Assembly: GCF_015206895.1 (NCBI RefSeq)
Contig: NZ_JADEXU010000008.1
Location: forward strand, 1 to 64,000
Direction: 5' to 3'
From: Nostoc sp. LEGE 12450
GTDB taxonomy: Bacteria; Cyanobacteriota; Cyanobacteriia; Cyanobacteriales; Nostocaceae
DNA length: 64,000 nucleotides
Part shown: piece after piece, positions 55,937 through 64,000 of the stretch
How positions within the stretch are numbered: the first letter of the stretch is position 1
Layout: each line of letters opens with the position of its first letter
Position numbers and translations under genes: made by a program
Notes under the pieces: generated by a model
Told to the model about the DNA's origin: nothing
Seen by the model: the letters and a program-made list of their open reading frames with translations, nothing else
The model's database searches: none

Positions 55937-58114
55937 ATGATGGAGAATTATCCTTCCCAACCTTCCAGTTCTGATAGCAGTAATAATTCTGTACCTCCAT
56001 CTCTTCAGAATCAGCAAAATCAAATTGTTCCGTGGATTGAAGAGGAAGAAGAATCCAGTGTACAAAAACTTCTGAGTGCTTTACGGCGAAGAGCGTTAGT
56101 TATGACAGGTGTAACTATTACTGTTATGACAATTGCAGTTATTAGCTTAGTGCTAAAGCAGAAGCCCCCAGAATATGAAGGCAATTTTCAACTATTAGTG
56201 GAACCTGTAAATGATGACTCTAAAGCTGTGGATGTTGTCAAAGACTCTAACCCACAGATATCTAGTCTAGATTATGAAAGCCAAATTCAGGTTCTTAAGA
56301 GTCCTGAAGTAATGAGAGACACTCTTAAACAGCTACAAGCTTCTTATCCAGAATTAAACTATTATTCTCTTCTCGATTCTCTAAAAATTACTCGATTAGG
56401 TGAAACCAAGATTATATTAGTTAGCTATCGCAGTAACAATCAAGATCAAACTCAAGCCGTACTACAGAGGCTCGCTAAAGATTACTTAGACTACAGCAAA
56501 ATCAGGAGGCAAACCAAATTACGTCAAGGGCTTCAGTTTGTTGAATACCAATTACCTTTAACACAGAATCGAGTAGATCAACTCCAAAAAGAGTTGCAAT
56601 TTTTTAGACAAAATTACAATTTTGACAATCCAGAATCCCAAGCAGAGCAAATCTCATCACAAATCATTGAATTATCTCAAAAAAGACAAGAAATTGATCT
56701 ACAGTTAGCTCAAGCTCGTGCTAATTTAACGAGTTTAAAAGAAAAAAATGGCGCAACAGCAATGCTGAATAATGCTCCTTTATATCAGCAGTTAATTACT
56801 CAAATACGTCAATTTGATATTCAGATTGCAACTGAATCAACTCGTTTAGAGGACAAAAACCCAACCATTCAAACATTGAAAGAGAAACGAGCTAGTCTTT
56901 TACCTTTGCTACGTAAACAGGCACAGCAATTATTGGGTGTAAAATTTGCAGAAGTAGAGATGCAACTTCAGCAATTAGAAGTGCAAAGTCAAGAACTTAC
57001 CAAAATAGAACAGAAACTTGCACAGCGACGCAACCAACTGCCAATTCTAACAAGACAGTACACTGAATTACAGCGTAAATTGCAATTTGCAAATGAGAGT
57101 TTGAATCGGTTTTTATCAACCCGCGAGAATCTCCAAATTCAAATATCCCAAACAGAGCTGGGCTGGCAATTACTTCAAGTACCAACTACACCGGACATTC
57201 CCATTTCTTCTTCTGATACTCTACGCAGTTTTCTATTGGCATTAGTTGCAGGTATCATCTCAGGAGTTGGTATTGTCTTATTAATGGAAAAGCTAGATAA
57301 TGCCTACCAGACTGTCGATGATCTGAAAAGAAAAGTCAAGCAGCCATTGTTAGGAAATATTCCTTTTGAACAACAAATTCAAACTAAGCAAAACCACACT
57401 TTTAAGCAAGTTTTTTCTTTATTAAGGATACCAAATTTTCTTTCTAAGGAAACTGCTAAAGTGAGTGTTTTACCAGAGGAAGAACAGGTTGAGTATTCTT
57501 CCAACTTTTCCGAAGCTTTAAGGGTAGTTTATACAAACATTAAACTACTCAGTTCCGATAGCCCGTTGCGTTCAATAGTTATTAGTTCAGCTATGCCTGG
57601 TGATGGCAAGTCTACTATAGCCCTTCATCTAGCTCAGATAGCTACAGCAATGGGGCAACGAGTCTTACTCGTAGACGCTGATCTTCGTAAACCCACAATT
57701 CACAATCTATCACATTTAAATAATCTCTGGGGATTAAGCAATTTAATTTCTACAAACTTACCAGTGGGAGAAGTAATTCGACAACTACCTTCTATGAGCC
57801 AATTATCTGTAATCACTGCTGGGCCAGTACCATCCGATCCCGCAAAGTTGCTCTCATCTTCAAAGATGAAGCAATTAATGATAGATTTCCAGAAGACTTT
57901 TGACTTAGTGATTTACGACGCACCTCCTCTCGTAGGATTAGCTGATGCTAGCCTGATAGCACCTCACACTGATGGACTATTGATAGTAGTTCGAATTCAC
58001 AAAACAAATTCTTCAATTCTAAAAATAGCTTTAGATAACCTGAAAATTTATCGGTTGAATATATTAGGCATAGTTTGTAATGGTCAGAAAACTAATTTTA
58101 ATGGTTTGTATTAA
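55937..58114 (+). CDS. wzc: Wzc-like polysaccharide co-polymerase / bacterial tyrosine kinase
   Basis: A 725-residue inner-membrane protein: cytoplasmic N-terminus, span 1 at about 54-73 (ALVMTGVTITVMTIAVISLVL), a periplasmic part with Wzz-like and coiled-coil segments to about 425, span 2 at about 430-448, then a cytoplasmic BY-kinase domain. Walker A is SAMPGDGKST (551-560), Walker A' LLVDADLRKP (about D580), and Walker B LVIYDAPPLVGLADA (D661). It should control chain length and export by cycling phosphorylation. The C-terminal tail is short, with only the terminal Tyr725 after GLVCNG-type strands and no Tyr-rich cluster. The gene is isolated by two 1.5-kb spacers. Confidence 0.92.
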   Translation: MMENYPSQPSSSDSSNNSVPPSLQNQQNQIVPWIEEEEESSVQKLLSALRRRALVMTGVTITVMTIAVISLVLKQKPPEYEGNFQLLVEPVNDDSKAVDVVKDSNPQISSLDYESQIQVLKSPEVMRDTLKQLQASYPELNYYSLLDSLKITRLGETKIILVSYRSNNQDQTQAVLQRLAKDYLDYSKIRRQTKLRQGLQFVEYQLPLTQNRVDQLQKELQFFRQNYNFDNPESQAEQISSQIIELSQKRQEIDLQLAQARANLTSLKEKNGATAMLNNAPLYQQLITQIRQFDIQIATESTRLEDKNPTIQTLKEKRASLLPLLRKQAQQLLGVKFAEVEMQLQQLEVQSQELTKIEQKLAQRRNQLPILTRQYTELQRKLQFANESLNRFLSTRENLQIQISQTELGWQLLQVPTTPDIPISSSDTLRSFLLALVAGIISGVGIVLLMEKLDNAYQTVDDLKRKVKQPLLGNIPFEQQIQTKQNHTFKQVFSLLRIPNFLSKETAKVSVLPEEEQVEYSSNFSEALRVVYTNIKLLSSDSPLRSIVISSAMPGDGKSTIALHLAQIATAMGQRVLLVDADLRKPTIHNLSHLNNLWGLSNLISTNLPVGEVIRQLPSMSQLSVITAGPVPSDPAKLLSSSKMKQLMIDFQKTFDLVIYDAPPLVGLADASLIAPHTDGLLIVVRIHKTNSSILKIALDNLKIYRLNILGIVCNGQKTNFNGLY

Positions 58115-59598
58115 GAGGGAATATACTTTATACTCTCCACATTACATTTATAGAAGCCTATGACCTTATAATTATTGACTCTGGTTCATAGGTTCAATTT
58201 TCGGCGTGGTGAGGTGAAAAATAATTAATTAACAATCCAATCTTGAAAGGATACTATTGCGATCAGCAAAGAAGATAAGGGCAACAAGCGATTCAGGCGT
58301 TGCTGAATCATGGGATGATTTAGCCAAATTTGGAAGAGTTATCAATGCTTTCACCCACCAATTCATCCCGTATTTATGCAACGCCCAATTTTAGATTCTG
58401 CTTTCCTAATCTGTTCATAATGCTTTCATCACATGAAAATAGTTTTATATTGATTTTCCAGACTCAGAATGCTCTAATGTGTCCAATCTTTGTTTTGACG
58501 CTCCTGGGAAATCTCACGATATTCACTAGCTAACTGCTTTAATGTAATTGCTATGTGGATGCCTAAGTCAGGAGGGTAAATTCCTTTTTAGAAATCACTT
58601 TATATACGTTCGCTCTCGCCTAAACCCCCAGTTACAAAAAAACTTGTGCCAAATTGGCATGACACATACAACTGAAATTTGGTATAGATTTTAGTAGTTC
58701 AATATAGTAATAGCAATAGTTACATTTCGTTAAGTACAACGTAATTATTACTAACTTTAAGTGTTAGGTTACACAAATTTGAACACCGCTCAATTACCAA
58801 TCTGATGTTGTTAGGGGTAAATTTTAGATATGATATTCACTCTTTGTATAAAGATAGCAACGCCACTAATTTACAAAACAATCAATCAATCACAAGTAAG
58901 CTGTAGTCTTATATACAATAAGATGTTAGTTTATATATCCGGTTTTTCAAGACATAACTTGTCTAAATTTATCAAGGCAAATTATAACAATTAAACAATT
59001 GCTGAAGATAACTCAAGCATAAATACAAACTAGTGCAAAGATAGTAGTTGCACCATCCAACCAAATTCCGTACTTAGAAGATGTTTGAAAAGTTTGCGGT
59101 TTAGTAGACTTCTTGCAGAATAATTTTATGCTAAGGTAGAGAGTTTTGACATAAATTTGCCAAAACTTTTTTGCAAGAGGTCTACTCAAAAAAGCTCTTA
59201 GGATATAAGCTGTAAACAAGTAGATACAGCACTATTGAGAGCTATGAGTAAAGCATATTCCAGTAACCTGGGCAAAGACCAGTAGAAATGTGTATGGGTA
59301 TTTTTTTGATTATTAGCTATGTCCATTTCTAGAGAAGCCAACTCTAATATGGATGTAAAAATCAGAAATTAGGAAATTAGGAATTGATTTAAAAATTAAA
59401 TTTTTGTTCATTCATAAATTATCAAATGGACAAAACACTTACCTATGTCAATTCTCTAGAAATGATTATTTAACAAGACGTTCCAGGAATACAAACATCA
59501 TTTTCAAGTTAGTTGGCGGTATTAAATATTATCTGAACGGATAATATTTATGTACAAAAGGGATGATTCTGTAGCTTGCTCAGGAGGTCTTTTGAAGT
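58115..59598. other. 1.5-kb intergenic region between the Wzc-like and dehydratase genes
   Basis: About 1484 bases without a convincing gene; a 67-codon plus-strand frame and a 68-codon minus-strand frame look random. The stretch GGCGTTGCTGAATCATGG near 58299 resembles ends of cyanobacterial insertion sequences. A MITE-like element lies at 59103-59186. The rest is AT-rich. It must hold the promoter of the following genes, which start after AGGAGG (59582-59587). Confidence 0.55.
59103..59186. repeat. 84-base MITE-like element, AGTAGAC ends
   Basis: AGTAGACTTCTTGCA (59103-59117) and TGCAAGAGGTCTACT (59172-59186) are inverted ends matching at 14 of 15 bases. The interior is AT-rich and non-coding, with TTTTGACATAAATTTGCCAAAA near the right end. 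The size and ends fit a non-autonomous relative of an insertion sequence. No target-site duplication was seen. Confidence 0.75.
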
Positions 59599-61635
59599 AT
59601 GAAACTCTTACTTAGAATCTTTCAAAAATTTAGTGCCAATTTATTAACAAAGCTGCTAGAGCTAAAAAATACGCACTTGTTAATTTTTGATATCATTATT
59701 TTTTCAATTACTCCTTTATTAGCGCTGCTTATCCGTTTAGACGGCTCTCTCGAGATTCAAGCAGACATATCACAACTAGGAATCGCAACTCTACTATTTT
59801 TATTAGTTAAACTAATTGTATTTTGGAGTTTCGGTTTTTATAGGCGCTACTGGCGCTATGCCAGTGTTGAGGAACTGACATATATAGCCATGTTGATGGT
59901 AGGTGCAATAGTCATCCAAAGCACGATATTTAATCTTCTTAATCACATATTGCCTTTTGTAACAGATAACCTGCCGCGATCGCTGCCATTTATTGATGGA
60001 TTATTGTCGTGTATTTTCATAGGAATGCTACGTTTCAGTTTTCGAGTTGTAGAGAGGTTTATCCAACGTCAAGGAGTATTTAATCCACGAGAGCGGGTGC
60101 TGATTATTGGTGCTGGTAGTGCCGGAGTTTCCCTTGTGCAAGATATGCAAAGCAAACCTAAACTAGGCTTTCATGCTGTTGCCTTCATTGACGACGATCC
60201 ACGGAAATTAAATGTCCAAATTCGTGGTATTCCAGTCGTAGGCGATCGCCACCAAATTCCTGATACTTTGAAATCTTTCCAAATCCACAAAGTTATCATC
60301 GCCATGCCTACGGTTGCTGGCCATGTTATTCGAGAAATCGTAGATATTTGCAAAGCAACTGGAATACAAACTAGTACTTTACCTGGAATATATGAAATCC
60401 TCAACGATCGTGTGCGGGTAGATAGCATTCGAGATGTCAGGATTGAGGATTTGCTCAGGCGAGAACCCATACAGACTGATGTTGAGCAAGTGCATAAATT
60501 TATCAAAGGTAAGACAGTACTGATTACAGGTGCAGGAGGATCAATTGGTAGTGAACTTTGCCGTCAAATTTTCAAGTGTCATCCTGCGGAAATGATACTT
60601 ATGGGACACGGGGAAAATTCTATATTTAATATCCAACAAGAGTTAGAAAAACTGATCCAAATACTCAAAAATGATGGGAAAGTACAGCGATACATCCCTC
60701 GTATTTATACTTTCATTGGCGATATTCGTTATAGCGTTCGCCTAAAACAAGCTTTTGAACAATTTCAACCTAACGTGATTTTTCATGCTGCTGCTCATAA
60801 ACACGTTCCTCTGATGGAATTAAATTTATCAGAAGCAATCACTAACAATGTGCTTGGAACAAAAAACTTATTGGATATGGCGCTGCAATACAATGTTCAA
60901 AACTTTGTGATGATTTCCACAGATAAAGCTGTTAATCCCACTAGTGTCATGGGTGCTAGTAAAAGAGTTGCCGAAATGTTAGTGCTGCAAGCTGCAAAAG
61001 AAAGTGGTAAACCTTATGTTGTTGTGCGTTTTGGCAATGTTTTGGGTAGTCGCGGTAGCGTAGTTCCCACTTTCAAAAAACAAATTGCTTCAGGTGGCCC
61101 AGTAACCGTTACCCATCCTGATATCTGTCGTTATTTCATGACCATTCCTGAAGCAGTGCAACTTGTTTTACAGGCTGCGGTATTGAGTCGTGGTGGTGAA
61201 GTCTTAATGCTGAATATGGGCGAACCTGTAAAAATTGTTGATTTGGCGAAGGAATTAATTCGGCTTTCGGGATATGAAGTAAATAAAGATATTGACATCT
61301 TGTATACAGGCTTAAGACCTGGGGAAAAGTTATTTGAGGAACTGTTTATCGAGGGAGAAGAGTACGAACAAACTCAACATGAGAAATTGATAGTAGTGAA
61401 AAATGGTAGTCGGATTGTTTCAGAGAATCTCGCTGTGACTGTAGAAGAATTGTGTACCGCAGCAGGTAAAAATGATATTAAATACATCATGTTATTACTG
61501 GAACGCCTGGTGTCAGGATACAAGCCTAAATACTTAGAAAGTCATGAACGAAGAAACGGATTAAAAAATAGTGCTGTAATCACATATTTAAATAAAAATA
61601 AACTCGCGAAAGTGGAATCGGGAGGAGCTAAATAA
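59599..61635 (+). CDS. membrane-anchored UDP-sugar 4,6-dehydratase (FlaA1/WbpM/CapD family)
   Basis: A 678-residue protein with about four N-terminal membrane spans (1-155), a first Rossmann domain (VLIIGAGSAGVSLVQ at about 167-181) and a second, catalytic SDR domain (VLITGAGGSIGSELCRQI from about 308). FHAAAHKHVPLMELN and STDKAVNPTSVMGASKR are the diagnostic WbpM/FlaA1 motifs, where Met replaces the usual SDR Tyr. It makes a 4-keto-6-deoxy UDP-HexNAc, the start of many bacterial deoxyamino sugars. AGGAGG lies 11 bases before the ATG. It probably feeds the aminotransferases and acetyltransferases of the minus-strand cassette as well as the local genes. Confidence 0.95.
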   Translation: MKLLLRIFQKFSANLLTKLLELKNTHLLIFDIIIFSITPLLALLIRLDGSLEIQADISQLGIATLLFLLVKLIVFWSFGFYRRYWRYASVEELTYIAMLMVGAIVIQSTIFNLLNHILPFVTDNLPRSLPFIDGLLSCIFIGMLRFSFRVVERFIQRQGVFNPRERVLIIGAGSAGVSLVQDMQSKPKLGFHAVAFIDDDPRKLNVQIRGIPVVGDRHQIPDTLKSFQIHKVIIAMPTVAGHVIREIVDICKATGIQTSTLPGIYEILNDRVRVDSIRDVRIEDLLRREPIQTDVEQVHKFIKGKTVLITGAGGSIGSELCRQIFKCHPAEMILMGHGENSIFNIQQELEKLIQILKNDGKVQRYIPRIYTFIGDIRYSVRLKQAFEQFQPNVIFHAAAHKHVPLMELNLSEAITNNVLGTKNLLDMALQYNVQNFVMISTDKAVNPTSVMGASKRVAEMLVLQAAKESGKPYVVVRFGNVLGSRGSVVPTFKKQIASGGPVTVTHPDICRYFMTIPEAVQLVLQAAVLSRGGEVLMLNMGEPVKIVDLAKELIRLSGYEVNKDIDILYTGLRPGEKLFEELFIEGEEYEQTQHEKLIVVKNGSRIVSENLAVTVEELCTAAGKNDIKYIMLLLERLVSGYKPKYLESHERRNGLKNSAVITYLNKNKLAKVESGGAK

Positions 61636-61702
61636 AATAGAGCCTTTGGACTCTAAGTCGATGGCTAATTCATCAAATAACTCTACATTTAAGGGAATCA
61701 AC

Positions 61703-62722
61703 ATGGAAACGAGCTATGGCTCTCACGGCTTATTGCAAAAATTAAATAGACTATTTACCCTAGAAAAAAGATATTTTTCCTTTTTCAAGCAACTAGCAAG
61801 AACTTTGGTAAGGAGAAAAACTAAATGGTCAATTGGAATTTATACAGGTCAATCTCTTTTTGATTTCGTTTCTACAGAAAATGTCAAAAATCCAGTTTTG
61901 ACTGCTAAAGATGTAACAGATGTAATGGCCGAATTTGTTGCCGATCCATTTATGGTTTTTCATAACGGCACTTGGTATATGTTTTTTGAAGTACTGAATA
62001 GTCTTAATAATAAAGGAGAAATAGGACTAGCAACTAGCAATAATGGATTTAATTGGAATTACAAACAAATAGTAATTAAAGAACAATTCCATTTGTCTTA
62101 TCCTTATATATTCAATTTTCAGAATGAATACTACATGATTCCAGAGACTTATGAAGCTAATTCTATTCGCTTATATAAAGCAGTTGATTTCCCAACTAAA
62201 TGGACGTTTTTAAAAACTTTAATAGATGGCAAAGATTATGTAGATAGTTCTGTTTTTAATTTTAATGCAAAGTGGTGGATGTTCACATCTTCATCACAAA
62301 GCAATATTCTACGTCTTTACTATACTGATGACTTGATGGGGCATTGGATTGAACATCCTCAAAGTCCTATTGTAGAAAACAATTTAAACATAGCAAGACC
62401 AGGAGGAAGAGTTGTAGTATACGATAATAAAATTTTCCGATATACCCAGGATGATGAGCATTTGTATGGCAATCAAGTGCGAGCATTTGAAATCACCGAT
62501 TTGACAACAACAACTTATGAAGAAAAAGCGGTTAAAGATAATCCAATTATCAACGCAAGTGGTTATGGATGGAATAAAAACGGAATGCATAATATCGATC
62601 CTCACAAGCTTGATAGCGGCAAATGGATAGCCTGTGTAGATGGTTATCAAATCATTGTTGTGTTTGGTACCAAACTGCAAAATTGGATCAGGTTAATGAC
62701 TAAAGCAGATGCAACAACATAA
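61703..62722 (+). CDS. GIPC glucosyl/glucosamine-transferase-like five-bladed propeller protein
   Basis: About 339 residues from ATG 61703, chosen for AAGGG 7 bases upstream; a TTG at 61646 and an ATG at 61661 are in-frame alternatives. The pattern VMAEFVADPFMVFHNGTWYMFFEV, IGLATSNNGFNWNY, SYPYIFNFQNEYYMIPETYEANSIRLYKA in pieces, and VDSSVFNFNAKWWMFTSS is a five-bladed GH43-like propeller, recalled from proteins named glucosamine inositolphosphorylceramide transferase-like. In plants the domain precedes a glycosyltransferase; here it stands alone, so a role in glycan recognition or trimming is as likely as transfer. It overlaps the flippase gene by 14 bases. Confidence 0.7.
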   Translation: METSYGSHGLLQKLNRLFTLEKRYFSFFKQLARTLVRRKTKWSIGIYTGQSLFDFVSTENVKNPVLTAKDVTDVMAEFVADPFMVFHNGTWYMFFEVLNSLNNKGEIGLATSNNGFNWNYKQIVIKEQFHLSYPYIFNFQNEYYMIPETYEANSIRLYKAVDFPTKWTFLKTLIDGKDYVDSSVFNFNAKWWMFTSSSQSNILRLYYTDDLMGHWIEHPQSPIVENNLNIARPGGRVVVYDNKIFRYTQDDEHLYGNQVRAFEITDLTTTTYEEKAVKDNPIINASGYGWNKNGMHNIDPHKLDSGKWIACVDGYQIIVVFGTKLQNWIRLMTKADATT

Positions 62723-63947
62723 GTCTCTAACACTGCGCGGCAACTTTTCTTGGACTTTCGTCGGTAATTTAGTTTATGCAGCTTGCCAGTGGGGAATGTT
62801 GGTGATAGTGGCTAAACTTGGCAGTCCAGAGATGGTAGGACAGTTTACCTTGGGGCTGGCGATCACAGCACCTATAATCATGTTTACAAATCTTCAGTTG
62901 CGAATTGTCCAAGCAACAGATGCCAGAAACCAATATTCTTTTAGCGATTACCTGGGGCTGAGACTAATCTCGACAGCTTTAGCACTTGCGATTGTTACGG
63001 TTATTAGTTTGTTAGGCGGCTTTCGATGGGAAACATCCCTAGTTATCTTATTGATGGGTTTGGCAAAGGCATTCGAGTCTATTAGCGACATATTTCATGG
63101 ACTGATTCAACAGCACGAACGCATGGATCGGATTGCAACATCGTTGATGATTAAAGGCCCTCTATCACTCCTACTATTGGGCATTGGAGTATATATATCT
63201 GGCCATATTCTGTGGGGAGTATTGGGGTTGGCCTTTGCTTGGGCAGTGGTGTTGGTCGCTTGGGACGTTCGCAGTGGTATCTTGATGCTACACAGGTCAC
63301 AATTACAACCGCGCTGGCATCGAAAAACCCTAGTAAAGATGGTATGGCTCTGTTTGCCTCTAGGGTTTGTGATGATGCTAATTTCACTCAATACCAATAT
63401 TCCCCGCTACTTTATTGAGCGATATTTAGGTGAGCGGGAATTGGGGATTTTTGCAGCCATTGCCTACGTGATGGTGGCAGGAAACATAGTAGTAAATGCC
63501 CTAGCAGAGTCAAGCATTTCTAGGCTAGCTAAGTATTACGCGGCTAAAGATACTATGGCTTTCCATACACTCCTACTCAAACTGGTAGGAATCGCTGCTT
63601 TATTGGGTGGAACAGGTGTTTTGATAGCTGTTGTAGCTGGACATCAGATCCTGACTCTTCTGTATCGGCCTGAATATGCCGAGCAAACAAATTTATTTAT
63701 CTGGTTGATGGTTGCGGCTGGAATTAACTATGTATCGTCTTTCCTGGGGTATGGAATGACGGCATGTCAGTACTTTCGCATCCAAATGCCTTTGTTTGCA
63801 ACTGTAGTAACTATCTCAACCATAGCCTGTCTATTGCTGTTACCCAGTTTGGGATTGCTAGGAGCAGCGATCGCACTAGTTATTGCAACTATCGTTCAAA
63901 CAATTTTTAGTTTAGGAGTTATCTTCCATGCACTACACAAACTCTAG
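62709..63947 (+). CDS. wzx: Wzx-like polysaccharide flippase (MOP superfamily)
   Basis: A 412-residue integral membrane protein with about 12 hydrophobic segments and the opening RGNFSWTFVGNLVYAACQWGMLVIVAKLG of Wzx/polysaccharide-biosynthesis proteins. MVGQFTLGLAITAPIIMF and the SLNTNIPRYFIERYLGERELGIFAAIAY region are familiar from this family. It should flip a lipid-linked repeat unit to the periplasmic leaflet, where the Wzy-like and Wzc-like proteins act. It starts inside the previous gene (14-base overlap) and its end overlaps the start of the following GT4 gene by 20 bases, so the three are translationally linked. Confidence 0.92.
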   Translation: MQQHKSLTLRGNFSWTFVGNLVYAACQWGMLVIVAKLGSPEMVGQFTLGLAITAPIIMFTNLQLRIVQATDARNQYSFSDYLGLRLISTALALAIVTVISLLGGFRWETSLVILLMGLAKAFESISDIFHGLIQQHERMDRIATSLMIKGPLSLLLLGIGVYISGHILWGVLGLAFAWAVVLVAWDVRSGILMLHRSQLQPRWHRKTLVKMVWLCLPLGFVMMLISLNTNIPRYFIERYLGERELGIFAAIAYVMVAGNIVVNALAESSISRLAKYYAAKDTMAFHTLLLKLVGIAALLGGTGVLIAVVAGHQILTLLYRPEYAEQTNLFIWLMVAAGINYVSSFLGYGMTACQYFRIQMPLFATVVTISTIACLLLLPSLGLLGAAIALVIATIVQTIFSLGVIFHALHKL

Positions 63948-64000
63948 AGATATCCAGAAGGTAAATGAGCATTCAATACGTATCCTTCATGTTGTTGGAG
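63928..64000 (+). CDS. family 4 glycosyltransferase (5' part, cut by the window edge)
   Basis: ATG 63928 follows GGAG (63915-63918) with a 9-base spacer, and the frame stays open to the window end: 24 codons, the last ones reading SIRILHVVG. That beta-strand-plus-glycine start is the usual opening of EpsF-like GT4 enzymes. The first 20 bases overlap the end of the flippase gene. The identity is inferred from a few residues and context. Confidence 0.65.
   Translation, partial: MHYTNSRDIQKVNEHSIRILHVVG

Noticed and set aside
58330-58533. 67-codon frame in the spacer after the Wzc-like gene
   Set aside because: It reads as random hydrophobic and polar mix, lacks a ribosome site and contains no motif. 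I found no sign of a degraded gene in it.
59013-59219. 68-codon minus-strand frame in the same spacer
   Set aside because: It runs through the MITE-like element, so its openness is a by-product of the repeat.

Overview
The window looks like chromosome from a filamentous, probably heterocyst-forming cyanobacterium of the Nostoc/Anabaena group. Three things point there. The HIP1 octamer GCGATCGC recurs throughout (for example 2530-2537 and 40149-40156). The N-acylglucosamine 2-epimerase at 1302 closely resembles, from memory, the characterised Anabaena enzyme. The intergenic repeats (heptanucleotide STRR arrays and small palindromic MITE-like elements) and the giant Ser/Thr-plus-His kinases are typical of that group. 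No rRNA, tRNA, CRISPR array or intact transposase was recognised.

Region 1 (1-2700) holds an aspartoacylase-like zinc hydrolase (minus strand) divergent from the 2-epimerase. Region 2 (2700-19600) is a head-to-tail array of three paralogous giant sensor kinases (1810, 1812 and 1944 aa). Each has a Ser/Thr kinase domain, an AAA-type ATPase, a long helical region, GAF, HisKA and HATPase. Each start codon is preceded by a related 42-43 nt sequence. Domain by domain the copies are mosaics of one another, one carries a heptad-repeat hairpin read in frame, and only the third has a PAS domain. Region 3 (19600-25060) is a housekeeping and repeat-rich zone: an ArsC/Spx-family protein, a small coiled-coil protein, purD, an unrecognised secreted protein, and several inverted-repeat elements.

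Region 4 (25060-54440, all minus strand) is a roughly 29-kb surface-polysaccharide locus. Read in transcription order it holds a GT4 glycosyltransferase, a small Cys-rich cyanobacterial protein, an ABC exporter pair (Wzm/Wzt-like), a sugar-nucleotide cassette (acyltransferase, Gfo/Idh dehydrogenase, PLP aminotransferase, second acyltransferase, SDR epimerase, second aminotransferase), a large DUF4082/Ig-like/dimethylformamidase-like protein, a Tat-signal protein, a 772-aa fusion protein, a methyltransferase, many glycosyltransferases, a Wzy/ligase-like membrane protein, a DUF218 protein and a WcaF-like acetyltransferase.

Region 5 (54440-64000, plus strand) is divergent and carries Wzx/Wzy-pathway genes: a Wzc-like co-polymerase/tyrosine kinase, a FlaA1/WbpM-like dehydratase, a GIPC-transferase-like protein, a Wzx-like flippase and the start of another GT4 gene cut by the window edge. 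Two AT-rich intergenic stretches of about 1.5 kb flank the Wzc gene. Together regions 4 and 5 could make activated sugars, assemble a glycan on a lipid carrier, and export it by both ABC and Wzx routes. The product (exopolysaccharide, O-antigen or heterocyst envelope layer) cannot be decided from sequence alone. All family assignments come from reading motifs, without database searches.
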